Below are positions 1 through 6,833 of a stretch of DNA of 64,000 nt, in pieces (the first letter of the stretch is position 1; every line of letters begins with the position of its first letter). A program made the translations under genes and the position numbers. The DNA lies in assembly GCF_039544205.1 (NCBI RefSeq), contig NZ_BAABLF010000013.1, forward strand, positions 124,001 through 188,000, written 5' to 3'. The DNA comes from Ferrimonas gelatinilytica. GTDB lineage: Bacteria > Pseudomonadota > Gammaproteobacteria > Enterobacterales > Shewanellaceae. Below the pieces are notes generated by a model. That model was not told the origin of the DNA. It was given only the letters and a program-made list of their open reading frames with translations, and made no database searches.

Positions 1-31
1 GTGGCCTTTTTTGTTGCGCTGCTCGCCAGCC

Positions 32-544
32 TCAGTGGTACTGGAGCTTGAGCTGATCTTTCATGGCACCGTAATCGAACATGTCGATATGTTCCGAGAT
101 CCGCTGGTTTTCCATATCCACCTTCAGGGTGGTGACCCCCGGCAGGACAAAGGTGATCGTTTCCCCCGGGTAACCGAAGAGGTCGCCCCGGGCCTGGTAG
201 TAGTAGCTGCCAATCATCACCACCAGGCTGCCGTTGGCAAAGGTGTGGCTTGGGACAAACTCGTATTCCCGGGTATAGGAGTGAACCCGGCGCAGGAAGG
301 TGAGGATATCCCGCCGACCGACCAGGCTTTTACCGGCGGTCTTATCCTCGAACAGGGTTTCGCGGTCGTAGAAGCGGGACAGCTGGTTGAAATTCAGGCT
401 GGTCAAGGCTTCGATGTAGCGCTCAGCCAGTGCCATCTCCGGGATCTGTGCCGGGCCGTAGTCCGCCGGGTCATCCGCACCGTTGGCCCGGACGGGGCCG
501 CTCAGAACCAGTAATCCAAACAGCAGTAGGGTGATGGTCCTCAT
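32..544 (-). CDS. Secreted NTF2-like (SnoaL-like) protein
   Basis: The 170-residue product begins with a basic-hydrophobic signal peptide (about residues 1-21, ending near PVRANG), so export to the periplasm is likely. The remainder has the length and pattern of a single cone-shaped NTF2/SnoaL-like domain: an N-terminal helix (ALAERYIEALTSLNF), a YDRETLFED segment and a C-terminal strand with SEHIDMFDYG. This fold binds small ligands or acts as a scaffold, and no catalytic assignment is possible. The start is supported by an AGGAGGAG Shine-Dalgarno just upstream. It lies 19 bp after the TRIC-like gene and probably ends a leftward operon. Family call is by pattern recognition only. Confidence 0.75.
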   Translation of the reverse strand: MRTITLLLFGLLVLSGPVRANGADDPADYGPAQIPEMALAERYIEALTSLNFNQLSRFYDRETLFEDKTAGKSLVGRRDILTFLRRVHSYTREYEFVPSHTFANGSLVVMIGSYYYQARGDLFGYPGETITFVLPGVTTLKVDMENQRISEHIDMFDYGAMKDQLKLQYH

Positions 545-563
545 CGCTCCTCCTTGACAGCGT

Positions 564-1190
564 TTAAGGCTTGGGGTGATCCAGCGCGAAAGCGGGCAGG
601 GATAGGCCGGTGAATATCCCGATCAGGCGCAGCAGCAGGGTGCCGCTCATCGCCAGCAGCGCTGCGGGTACCAGGGCCAGCTCCAGTGCCAGGGCGCAGG
701 TGTAGATGGCACCACCGACGATGCAGGCGGTGGCGTAGATCTCGGTCCGCAGCACCAGGGGCACCTCCCGGCAGAGGAGATCACGGATCATGCCGCCCAT
801 CACGCCGGTCATGGTGCCCATCATCACCGCGATCACCGGGTCGACACCGAAACGCAGCGCCTTCTGCACCCCGATCACGGTAAAGACCGCCAGCCCGAAG
901 GCGTCCGCTACCTGAAACCACTTGCCGGAGAGGCGTCGGGGGCAGCGAACCAGCAGCATCACCAGTGCCGCGGTGATGGCGATCAACCAGATGTAGGTGG
1001 GGTCGGTGATCCAGAACACCGGCGTGGCACCGAGGATGGCGTCACGCACGGTACCGCCGCCGACGGCGGTGACGCCGGCCAGCACCAGCACCCCGAAGGG
1101 ATCCATGCGTAACCGGCCTGCAGCCAGGGCGCCTGAGATGGCGAAAACGACGGTTCCGAACAGGTCGGCGGCGTAGATAAAGTGGTTCAT
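564..1190 (-). CDS. TRIC/UPF0126 family channel-like membrane protein (YicG/YadS-like)
   Basis: A 208-residue polytopic inner-membrane protein made of two tandem UPF0126 repeats. The diagnostic glycine-arginine-aspartate motifs are visible in each half: GGGTVRD at residues 44-50 and GGMIRD at 132-137. Bacterial relatives of this family form trimeric cation-permeable channels homologous to animal TRIC channels; some E. coli paralogues (YicG, YadS) have been linked to glycine transport. Its ATG overlaps the stop of the upstream DUF2721 gene by 4 bp (ATGA), indicating translational coupling. Length is normal for the family. Confidence 0.88.
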   Translation of the reverse strand: MNHFIYAADLFGTVVFAISGALAAGRLRMDPFGVLVLAGVTAVGGGTVRDAILGATPVFWITDPTYIWLIAITAALVMLLVRCPRRLSGKWFQVADAFGLAVFTVIGVQKALRFGVDPVIAVMMGTMTGVMGGMIRDLLCREVPLVLRTEIYATACIVGGAIYTCALALELALVPAALLAMSGTLLLRLIGIFTGLSLPAFALDHPKP

Positions 1191-1603
1191 TTTTCAAGAT
1201 TGTCGAGAAAGATGTCCAAGGCACGCTGAGAGATCCGGATCTCCAGCACCGACAAAAGCAGTGAGTAGATAAGCAGACCGAGGCTGATGCCGAAGGTCCA
1301 GAACGCCGCATCCGGCAGTTCCAGGTAGATCAGCAGCATGCTCAGAACGCAAAAGATGAAGCTGAGCACCCCCACCTCCTGCATGCGGCGGATGATGCCG
1401 ATGCGTAGGCGCAGGTTCTTCAGCTGCAGGAGGGCTTGGTCCTGCTGCTCCTGGGAGTCGGACTCACTGCGCTGGATCTGGGGAGCCAGTGAGCGCACCA
1501 GGGAGGCCAACGACAGGAAGCGGTTGGTGTAGGCCAACAGCAGCAGGGAGATGGCCGGAAACAGCAGCGCCGGGGTGGTCAGTTCCATCGCAATACTCAT
1601 CAC
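1187..1603 (-). CDS. DUF2721 family membrane protein
   Basis: A 138-residue protein with an N-terminal hydrophobic segment (residues about 10-26), a charged cytoplasmic stretch rich in Gln and Arg (about 40-75), and two further membrane helices (about 80-125). This arrangement and the start TTPALLFPAISLLLLAYTNR match the DUF2721 family, whose function is unknown. It is coupled to the downstream channel gene by a 4-bp ATGA overlap and follows mtnN by 34 bp. A second Met at codon 2 and another at codon 6 leave the exact start uncertain. Confidence 0.78.
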   Translation of the reverse strand: MMSIAMELTTPALLFPAISLLLLAYTNRFLSLASLVRSLAPQIQRSESDSQEQQDQALLQLKNLRLRIGIIRRMQEVGVLSFIFCVLSMLLIYLELPDAAFWTFGISLGLLIYSLLLSVLEIRISQRALDIFLDNLEK

Positions 1604-1637
1604 TCGTTCGGTGAGCCGATTGCCGGCTCACTCAGGA

Positions 1638-2336
1638 TTAGGCCGACAGGGTTTCCAGCATCGCCAGTACCACCTTGGCGGAGTGCTCACCGGCTTTGAC
1701 GATAAAGCTGTCAAAGTCCACGGCGCTATCGTCGTTGGCATTATCGGAGATGGCCCGGATCACCACGAAGGGCGTACCAAACTGGTGGCAGACCTGGGCG
1801 ATGGCGGCGGCCTCCATCTCACAGGCGGCCATGGTGGGGAAGTGCGCCAGCATTACCGCAGTGCGCTTGGGATCGGCGATGAAGCTGTCGCCGGTGCAGA
1901 TCAGCCCCTCGATCGCCTTGACCTCGCCCACCCGGTCCACACTGGTTTTGGCCGCGGCCACCAGCTTCGGGTCCGGTTGGAAGGCGGCAGGCTGGCCCGG
2001 CAGTTGCCCCATCTCGTAGCCGAAAGCAGTGACGTCGGCATCGTGGTGACGCACCTCGGAGGAGATCACGACATCCCCGATGGCGAGGCTCTTGGCGAAA
2101 CCGCCGGCGGAGCCGGTGTTGATGACCGCCTCTGGCCCGAAACGCTCCATCAGGATGGCGGTGGCGGTTGCTGCCGCCACCTTACCGATACCGGAGCGGG
2201 TCAGGATCACCTCGGTCGAACCTATGGTGCCCTGGTAAAACTCGATTCCGGCGATGGTATCGATAGACAGGTTATTGATCTGGTTGCGCAGCAGGGAGAC
2301 TTCCTGCTCCATGGCGCCAATAATGCCGATTTTCAT
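1638..2336 (-). CDS. mtnN: 5'-methylthioadenosine/S-adenosylhomocysteine nucleosidase
   Basis: This enzyme hydrolyses methylthioadenosine and S-adenosylhomocysteine to adenine plus the thioribose sugar, recycling SAM by-products and making the AI-2 precursor. The 232-residue product begins MKIGIIGAMEQEV, placing the catalytic acid/base Glu at position 12 as in E. coli Pfs; the purine-site segments CEMEAAAIAQ and SDNAND carry the other expected acidic residues (Glu174/Asp197 in E. coli). An upstream in-frame ATG would add ten residues with no family match, so the internal ATG at 2336 was chosen. It probably heads the leftward group with DUF2721, the channel and the NTF2-like gene. Confidence 0.95.
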   Translation of the reverse strand: MKIGIIGAMEQEVSLLRNQINNLSIDTIAGIEFYQGTIGSTEVILTRSGIGKVAAATATAILMERFGPEAVINTGSAGGFAKSLAIGDVVISSEVRHHDADVTAFGYEMGQLPGQPAAFQPDPKLVAAAKTSVDRVGEVKAIEGLICTGDSFIADPKRTAVMLAHFPTMAACEMEAAAIAQVCHQFGTPFVVIRAISDNANDDSAVDFDSFIVKAGEHSAKVVLAMLETLSA

Positions 2337-2407
2337 TAGGGGTTCCGGTGTCGTTTTCTTGCCCAAACAGTGGCGGCTAGGATACCAGTTTTTGCATTTC
2401 TGCGCCG

Positions 2408-2596
2408 CTATGGGTGTACCCCGGTTCCCTCGCTGTAGACGCAGGAGCAGACCGCCTGGCTGGGCGCAAACTGGACCACCAGCGCATGTTGCTCAGGGTG
2501 GTGGGCCAGGAACCGCAGTCGGATGGGGTGGCTGCCGCGGCTTTCCAGGTTTTGTTCGATCTCCTGCGCCAGCTGGATGCACTGGAGCGGCATCAT
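2408..2596 (-). CDS. Small hypothetical protein (62 aa)
   Basis: A short open frame directly upstream of, and co-oriented with, mtnN (71 bp gap). The product opens with an amphipathic helix (CIQLAQEIEQNL) and then a strand-like stretch (ALVVQFAPSQAVCSCVY), a plausible small folded protein. I do not recognise the family. An equally long frame exists on the opposite strand, but the leftward one has the more protein-like composition. No strong Shine-Dalgarno precedes the double ATG, so it may not be translated. Confidence 0.45.
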   Translation of the reverse strand: MMPLQCIQLAQEIEQNLESRGSHPIRLRFLAHHPEQHALVVQFAPSQAVCSCVYSEGTGVHP

Positions 2597-2835
2597 TGTT
2601 GATATTTAGGTCACACTGGCAGGCAACAACATCAGTGTGTTGGTTCCGGGGGAGTGAACAGCCTGGTTCATCGTTCATGGGTAACCGGAGAGGGTAGGGC
2701 TTTTTTACGGTGGACGTTGATCGGTATCCAGGCTCTGTCGATGCCCGAGATGCCCGATATAGACAGGGAGTGGTCAAACTGGACTAAGCTGCCTAAGGGT
2801 CGATGAGGGCCCCGAATCAACCAAGGAGACAGATT

Positions 2836-3291
2836 ATGACAATCGTGCGCAGACGATGGCTGATGCCCATGATGGCGGTGTTGCTCTCGGTGCTCACCGC
2901 TCCGGTGGCTCTGGCCCACTGCCAGGTGCCCTGCGGGATCTTCGACGATGGGGCCCGGGTAAAGGCGCTGATGGAGGATGCGACCACCATTGAGAAGGCG
3001 ATCACCGAGATGAATGCGCTGGCCAGTAAGCGGGACGTTCAGTCTCAGAACCAGTTCAATCGTTGGGTGATGAACAAAGAATCCCACGCCAGCCATATCA
3101 TCACCGTGATGGCAGAATATTTCCTGGCCCAGCGGGTGAAACCCGGTGAGGACTATGACAAGAAGCTGCGGGAGCATCACGCGGTGATCCTGGCGGCGAT
3201 GAAAGCCAAGCAAAGTTCGGACATGGCGGCGGTGAAAGCGCTCAACGACGCCATCGGCAAACTGACCGCCTATTACCATATGCACGAGTGA
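2836..3291 (+). CDS. sodN: Nickel superoxide dismutase-like protein, secreted
   Basis: Ni-SOD converts superoxide to peroxide and oxygen with a nickel ion held by the N-terminal hook of the mature protein (His1, Cys2, Cys6 in HCxxPCG). Here HCQVPCGIFDD occurs directly after a canonical signal peptide (MTIVRRR, a hydrophobic core, then PVALA), so signal peptidase I cleavage after ALA would expose the His. The following ~115 residues are helical, as expected of the four-helix bundle. The start at 2836 has an AAGGAGA ribosome site; the earlier ATG at 2803 has none. Compared with the textbook hook (HCDLPCGVY), Asp3 is Gln and Tyr9 is Phe. It is a single-gene unit ending at a strong terminator. 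No SodX-type protease is in the window. Confidence 0.85.
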   Translation: MTIVRRRWLMPMMAVLLSVLTAPVALAHCQVPCGIFDDGARVKALMEDATTIEKAITEMNALASKRDVQSQNQFNRWVMNKESHASHIITVMAEYFLAQRVKPGEDYDKKLREHHAVILAAMKAKQSSDMAAVKALNDAIGKLTAYYHMHE

Positions 3292-3344
3292 ATCCCCGGT
3301 CTTTTTCGGCGTCGGAACGGTCATCGGATCCGTCATTAACAAAC

Positions 3345-3372
3345 AAACGCCCCGCAGTGCGGGGCGTTTTTT
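3345..3372 (+). terminator. Rho-independent terminator, bidirectional
   Basis: The stem ACGCCCCGC / GCGGGGCGT with a 3-nt loop is followed by six T on the plus strand and by an A/T-rich run on the minus strand. It lies between the convergent NiSOD gene and the secreted CTPGYWK protein gene and can serve both. Confidence 0.88.
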
Positions 3373-3400
3373 CGATCGCGGTAAAGCTTGTGGGTTAACT

Positions 3401-4384
3401 TCAGTTCAGCGGACAGCCCATCTCGTTTTGATAGGCGAAGCCGTTTTTCAGGGACTCGACGTTGCCATTGACGCCCTGAACGGCACTGATCACCTCGTGG
3501 GCGCTGTACTTGTAGCTGACGTCACCGCTGGACGCGTTGAGCAGTGCGGCCACGGCGTGACGGCCCAGCGCTTTATACTGGCCGCCTCCTTGCTGCAGTA
3601 CCTCCAGCAGGGTCATGTCGCCAAAGAGATCCGAACCGAAGGCTGTAGAAAATAAATCATCGGGTCCATACATAACCCAGCTGTCGAAGTGGTGGGGTTG
3701 CTTCCAGTAACCTGGGGTGCAGCCCTGCCCTCCCCGCTCAATGGTGGCGGCCTTGACCAGGTAGTCGTTATTGTCCTCCTCCGCGTTACTCGCATTGAAG
3801 GGGCGCAGCACCAGGTAGGGGGCGTCGGCCCCCCCGAGCGCGGCCACATCCAGGGTGACTTCAACGCTGCCGCCTTCGTACTGGAAGTCGAGGAGCAGGG
3901 TCAGACCGCCGTCATTGGGATTGTCATTGGTGTCCCACCAGAGCTGGCCCGCTTCGGGCACGCTACTGCCATCGTTGTCATCCAGGGAGGAGAGTTCGAC
4001 CGATACCCAGCGGGTGTCAGCGGGGCGCCCAAGATAGATGAACTCTTCTGTGGCCTGGTTGGACAGCTCGTTTATATCGCCGCCGCCATCGGGGCCGGGG
4101 CAGTCGCCGCCGTTATCGGCCACTTCGACCGGGCTGCACACCCCGAAGCCACGATCCCCCTCCTGGTTGCGCCGGTAGAGGTTGGCGGGCTCGAAGTTGC
4201 CGGAAACAGGGTCTTGGTACATGCCGATGGCGGTGATGCCGCTGTTGGCATCGGTGAAGGTGGTGGAGCCGAGGTTGCCCGGAGTGCCCTCATTGAAGTT
4301 GGCGGTGGCGGCGAGGGTCAGTGGGGTGACTAGGGCGGCGGTGATCGCTAAGGCGGTCGGTAGAGGCTTGCATGAGTACTTCAT
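3401..4384 (-). CDS. Secreted protein with C-terminal CTPGYWK motif
   Basis: A 327-residue exported protein of unknown function. Residues 1-25 form a signal peptide (MKYSCKPLPTALAITAALV... ending LTLAA). The middle (about 26-210) is rich in Asp, Asn, Gly and Pro, including a cysteine-flanked PGPDGGGDIN stretch, which looks like a beta-rich extracellular domain that may bind calcium. Near residue 230 is GCTPGYWKQPHHFDSW, a motif found at the C-termini of diverse secreted proteins in environmental bacteria; it is followed by a helical ~80-residue tail ending in a Cys. The start at 4384 was chosen because the signal peptide begins there. It is divergent from the repeat protein at 4589. Confidence 0.75.
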   Translation of the reverse strand: MKYSCKPLPTALAITAALVTPLTLAATANFNEGTPGNLGSTTFTDANSGITAIGMYQDPVSGNFEPANLYRRNQEGDRGFGVCSPVEVADNGGDCPGPDGGGDINELSNQATEEFIYLGRPADTRWVSVELSSLDDNDGSSVPEAGQLWWDTNDNPNDGGLTLLLDFQYEGGSVEVTLDVAALGGADAPYLVLRPFNASNAEEDNNDYLVKAATIERGGQGCTPGYWKQPHHFDSWVMYGPDDLFSTAFGSDLFGDMTLLEVLQQGGGQYKALGRHAVAALLNASSGDVSYKYSAHEVISAVQGVNGNVESLKNGFAYQNEMGCPLN

Positions 4385-4588
4385 AACTTCACTCTCTTTT
4401 GGGCTTTCTACGTGACGAGGATCGTCAACAACAGATCGAGAAAAACACGAAAAAAGTGTAGTTAAGCCGTTAGGAAGACGTTGAGTTTTCCCTCCCCGTT
4501 TCACTCCTTGCCCCCATGGTTTCGGGCTTGACAGAATCGGAGCCGTCACCGAGGTTTGAGCTATCCCACGGAGCAGGAGGAGCGGTCA

Positions 4589-5158
4589 ATGAGAGCGAAG
4601 AGTCAGGCAATGATGGCAATGGATCCTGAGACAGAACAGAAAGAGGCGGCACAAGGGCTCCAGCCGGGTCGAGCCGTTCGTGAAAGCAGGCCACGTGGAT
4701 CGTCCTCGGGCCGGGTTTGGCGGCTGGGTTTGATTGCGACGCTGTTTTTCGGCCTGACCGCGGTGCCGGCCCAGGCGAACAAGCCGGAGTGGGCAGGGAA
4801 GGGCAAACCACCCACCCAGGAGCAGAAGGAGGCCCATAAGGAAGCGATGCGAAGCAAGCGGGGCAATGAGGTGGAAAAGCTTGAACCTGAGCCACGACCA
4901 ACGCTGCGAGAGCGGCTGGATGAGCGCACTAAAGAGGCGGAGCGGGAAGCGGACAGGCGAGCCCGTGACACCCATGATAGTCGGGAGATGACGGGCAGGG
5001 AAACCCGCAGCCGGGAGCGGCTGGAGCAGCGCACAGAAGAGACGGAGCGGGAAGCGGATAGGCGGGCCCGTGACACCCATGATAGCCGTGAGATGATGGG
5101 CCGGGAGACCCACAGCCGGGAAGTTCGAGGGGCGGAAGTGGGCAAGGGGACCCGTTAG
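4589..5158 (+). CDS. Exported, highly charged tandem-repeat protein
   Basis: A 189-residue protein of unknown function. A single hydrophobic segment at about residues 44-62, ending VPAQA before NKPEWAGKGK, resembles a signal peptide but is preceded by an unusually long 42-residue polar N-region. The mature part is almost entirely Arg, Glu, Lys and Asp, and carries two 35-residue near-identical repeats (residues 108-142 and 143-177; core EREADRRARDTHDSREM) predicted to be a long charged helix or coiled coil. The start at 4589 has AGGAGG seven bases upstream; an earlier ATG at 4556 does not. No catalytic motif is visible. It faces the divergent CTPGYWK protein. Confidence 0.65.
   Translation: MRAKSQAMMAMDPETEQKEAAQGLQPGRAVRESRPRGSSSGRVWRLGLIATLFFGLTAVPAQANKPEWAGKGKPPTQEQKEAHKEAMRSKRGNEVEKLEPEPRPTLRERLDERTKEAEREADRRARDTHDSREMTGRETRSRERLEQRTEETEREADRRARDTHDSREMMGRETHSREVRGAEVGKGTR
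4910..5119 (+). repeat. Two tandem 105-bp coding repeats
   Basis: Units 4910-5014 and 5015-5119 are direct, in-frame and highly similar; the sub-stretch encoding EREADRRARDTHDSREM is almost identical at the DNA level. They encode the repeated charged helix of the protein at 4589. Near-identity suggests a recent duplication or ongoing homogenisation. Confidence 0.85.
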
Positions 5159-5192
5159 GACTGTTTAGAACCAAGCACGGAACCGGTCCCAA

Positions 5193-5214
5193 TCGGCCCC
5201 CATTCGGGGGCCGA
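5193..5214. other. GC-rich hairpin downstream of the repeat protein
   Basis: A perfect 9-bp stem TCGGCCCCC / GGGGGCCGA with a 4-base loop region lies 35 bp after the stop of the repeat protein gene. No T-run follows on either strand, so it may be a transcript-stabilising or weak termination structure. Confidence 0.45.
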
Positions 5215-5298
5215 ACTCATCTCCGGTGAGCACCTAAATGGCTGTTCCTCAATACGCTCCACTTTCGTGAATGCTCAGGCTCCGTGAGTTTTACTCCG

Positions 5299-5338
5299 GC
5301 TCTTAGGAACTAGGGCCCAGAACCGAGTTCCCAAGAGC
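5299..5338. other. Long inverted repeat 3' of gltD
   Basis: GCTCTT-A-GGAACT pairs with AGTTCC-C-AAGAGC (13 positions, one mismatch) around a 14-nt loop, 67 bp beyond the gltD stop. There is no T-tract, so it is not a typical intrinsic terminator. It may be an mRNA-end hairpin or a protein-binding palindrome; nothing else is recognised between 5159 and 5404. Confidence 0.5.
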
Positions 5339-5404
5339 TTGGTGCTCCACTGCATCAGGTTACCTTCGCGAACGGCAGGGTGTAGCACAATTCGGAACAG
5401 GTAT

Positions 5405-6823
5405 TTAGGGTGCCTGGTTGTCGAGCATATCCAGGATCCCGGCGGCGGCCCGTCGGCCCTCGTCGATGGCGGTGACCACCAGATCGGAGCCGCGCACCAT
5501 ATCTCCGCCGGCAAACACCTTGGGGTGGCTGGTTTGAAAGGCGAAGCGGCCGTGCTGGGGCGCGCGGATCAAGCCCCACTCGTCGGTCAGGATCCCAAAT
5601 TCACCGAGCCAGGCCGGAGGGCTGGGCTGGAAGCCGAAGGCGATCAGCACCGCGTCCGCGGCCAGCACGTGCTCGGAACCTTCGATAGGCTGGGGCCGGC
5701 GGCGGCCGTTCTCATCCGGTTCGCCGAGTGCGGTTTCCACGCACTTGAGTCCCACCACCTGCCCCTCAGGGCCGGTCTCGATCGCCAGGGGCATGCGGTT
5801 GAATAGGAACTCCACCCCCTCCTCCCGGGCGTTTTGCACCTCGCGGCGCGAACCGGGCATGTTGGCCTCGTCCCGGCGGTAGGCACACTGTACGGACGCC
5901 GCGCCCTGGCGCACCGAGGTGCGGACACAGTCCATGGCGGTATCCCCGCCCCCCAGAACCACGACCCGCTTACCCTTGAGATCGATGTAGGGGGTGTCAC
6001 AGTCGTACCCTTCGAGCTTGGCGGTGTTGGCGATCAGGAAGGGCAGGGCCTGGTGCACGCCCTGGGCGGACTCGCCGGGCAGGTTGCCCTGCATCGACTT
6101 GTAGGTCCCCATGCCGAGGAAGACGGCATCGTGTTCCGCCAGTAGTTGGTCGAAGGGCAGATCTTTGCCGATCTCCACCCCCAGTTTGAAGGTGATCCCC
6201 ATCTTCTCAAACAGGACTCGACGCTTGCGCACCACGGATTTTTCCAACTTGAAGGCGGGGATCCCGAAGGTGAGCAGGCCACCGATCTCCGGATGGCGAT
6301 CATACACCGTCACCCTGGCACCGTTGCGGCGCAGGATGTCTGCACAGCCCAGTCCCGCCGGGCCGGCACCCACGATGGCCACGTGCTCAGGACGCTCGGT
6401 GACCTGGGAAAGATCCGGGCTCCAGCCCATCTCAATGGCGGCATCGGTGATGTATTTCTCCACTGAGCCGATGGTTACGGCGCCGAAGTCGTCGTTGAGC
6501 GTACAGGCACCTTCGCAGAGGCGATCCTGAGGGCAGACCCGGCCACACATCTCCGGCAGGGTGTTGGTCTGGTGGGCCAACTCCGCCGCTTCGATGATGC
6601 GCCCCTGTTTGGCCAGCCGCAGCCAGTCGGGAATGTAGTTGTGCAGCGGGCACTTCCACTCGCAGTAGGGGTTGCCGCAGTCGATACAGCGATCGGACTG
6701 GGCCGCGGCCTCCTCCTGGGCGTAGGGCTGGTAGATCTCCACGAAGGCGTCCTTGCGCCGGGGCAGGGCCTCCTTGTTGGGATCCTGGCGTGCTACGTCG
6801 AGAAATTGAAAGTCGTTATTCAT
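5405..6823 (-). CDS. gltD: Glutamate synthase (NADPH) small subunit
   Basis: The beta subunit takes electrons from NADPH through FAD and iron-sulfur centres to the large subunit for glutamate synthesis. The 472-residue product has the N-terminal cysteine cluster CIDCGNPYCEWKCP (about residues 45-58) with a second group (CGRVCP, CEGAC), then two dinucleotide-binding folds: GAGPAGLGCADILRRNGA for FAD and GGGDTAMDC for NADPH, and the FAD-closing segment VFAGGDMVRG near the C-terminus. Length equals the usual GltD. It starts 10 bp after gltB, so the two form an operon. Confidence 0.97.
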   Translation of the reverse strand: MNNDFQFLDVARQDPNKEALPRRKDAFVEIYQPYAQEEAAAQSDRCIDCGNPYCEWKCPLHNYIPDWLRLAKQGRIIEAAELAHQTNTLPEMCGRVCPQDRLCEGACTLNDDFGAVTIGSVEKYITDAAIEMGWSPDLSQVTERPEHVAIVGAGPAGLGCADILRRNGARVTVYDRHPEIGGLLTFGIPAFKLEKSVVRKRRVLFEKMGITFKLGVEIGKDLPFDQLLAEHDAVFLGMGTYKSMQGNLPGESAQGVHQALPFLIANTAKLEGYDCDTPYIDLKGKRVVVLGGGDTAMDCVRTSVRQGAASVQCAYRRDEANMPGSRREVQNAREEGVEFLFNRMPLAIETGPEGQVVGLKCVETALGEPDENGRRRPQPIEGSEHVLAADAVLIAFGFQPSPPAWLGEFGILTDEWGLIRAPQHGRFAFQTSHPKVFAGGDMVRGSDLVVTAIDEGRRAAAGILDMLDNQAP

Positions 6824-6833
6824 GATGTTGTCC

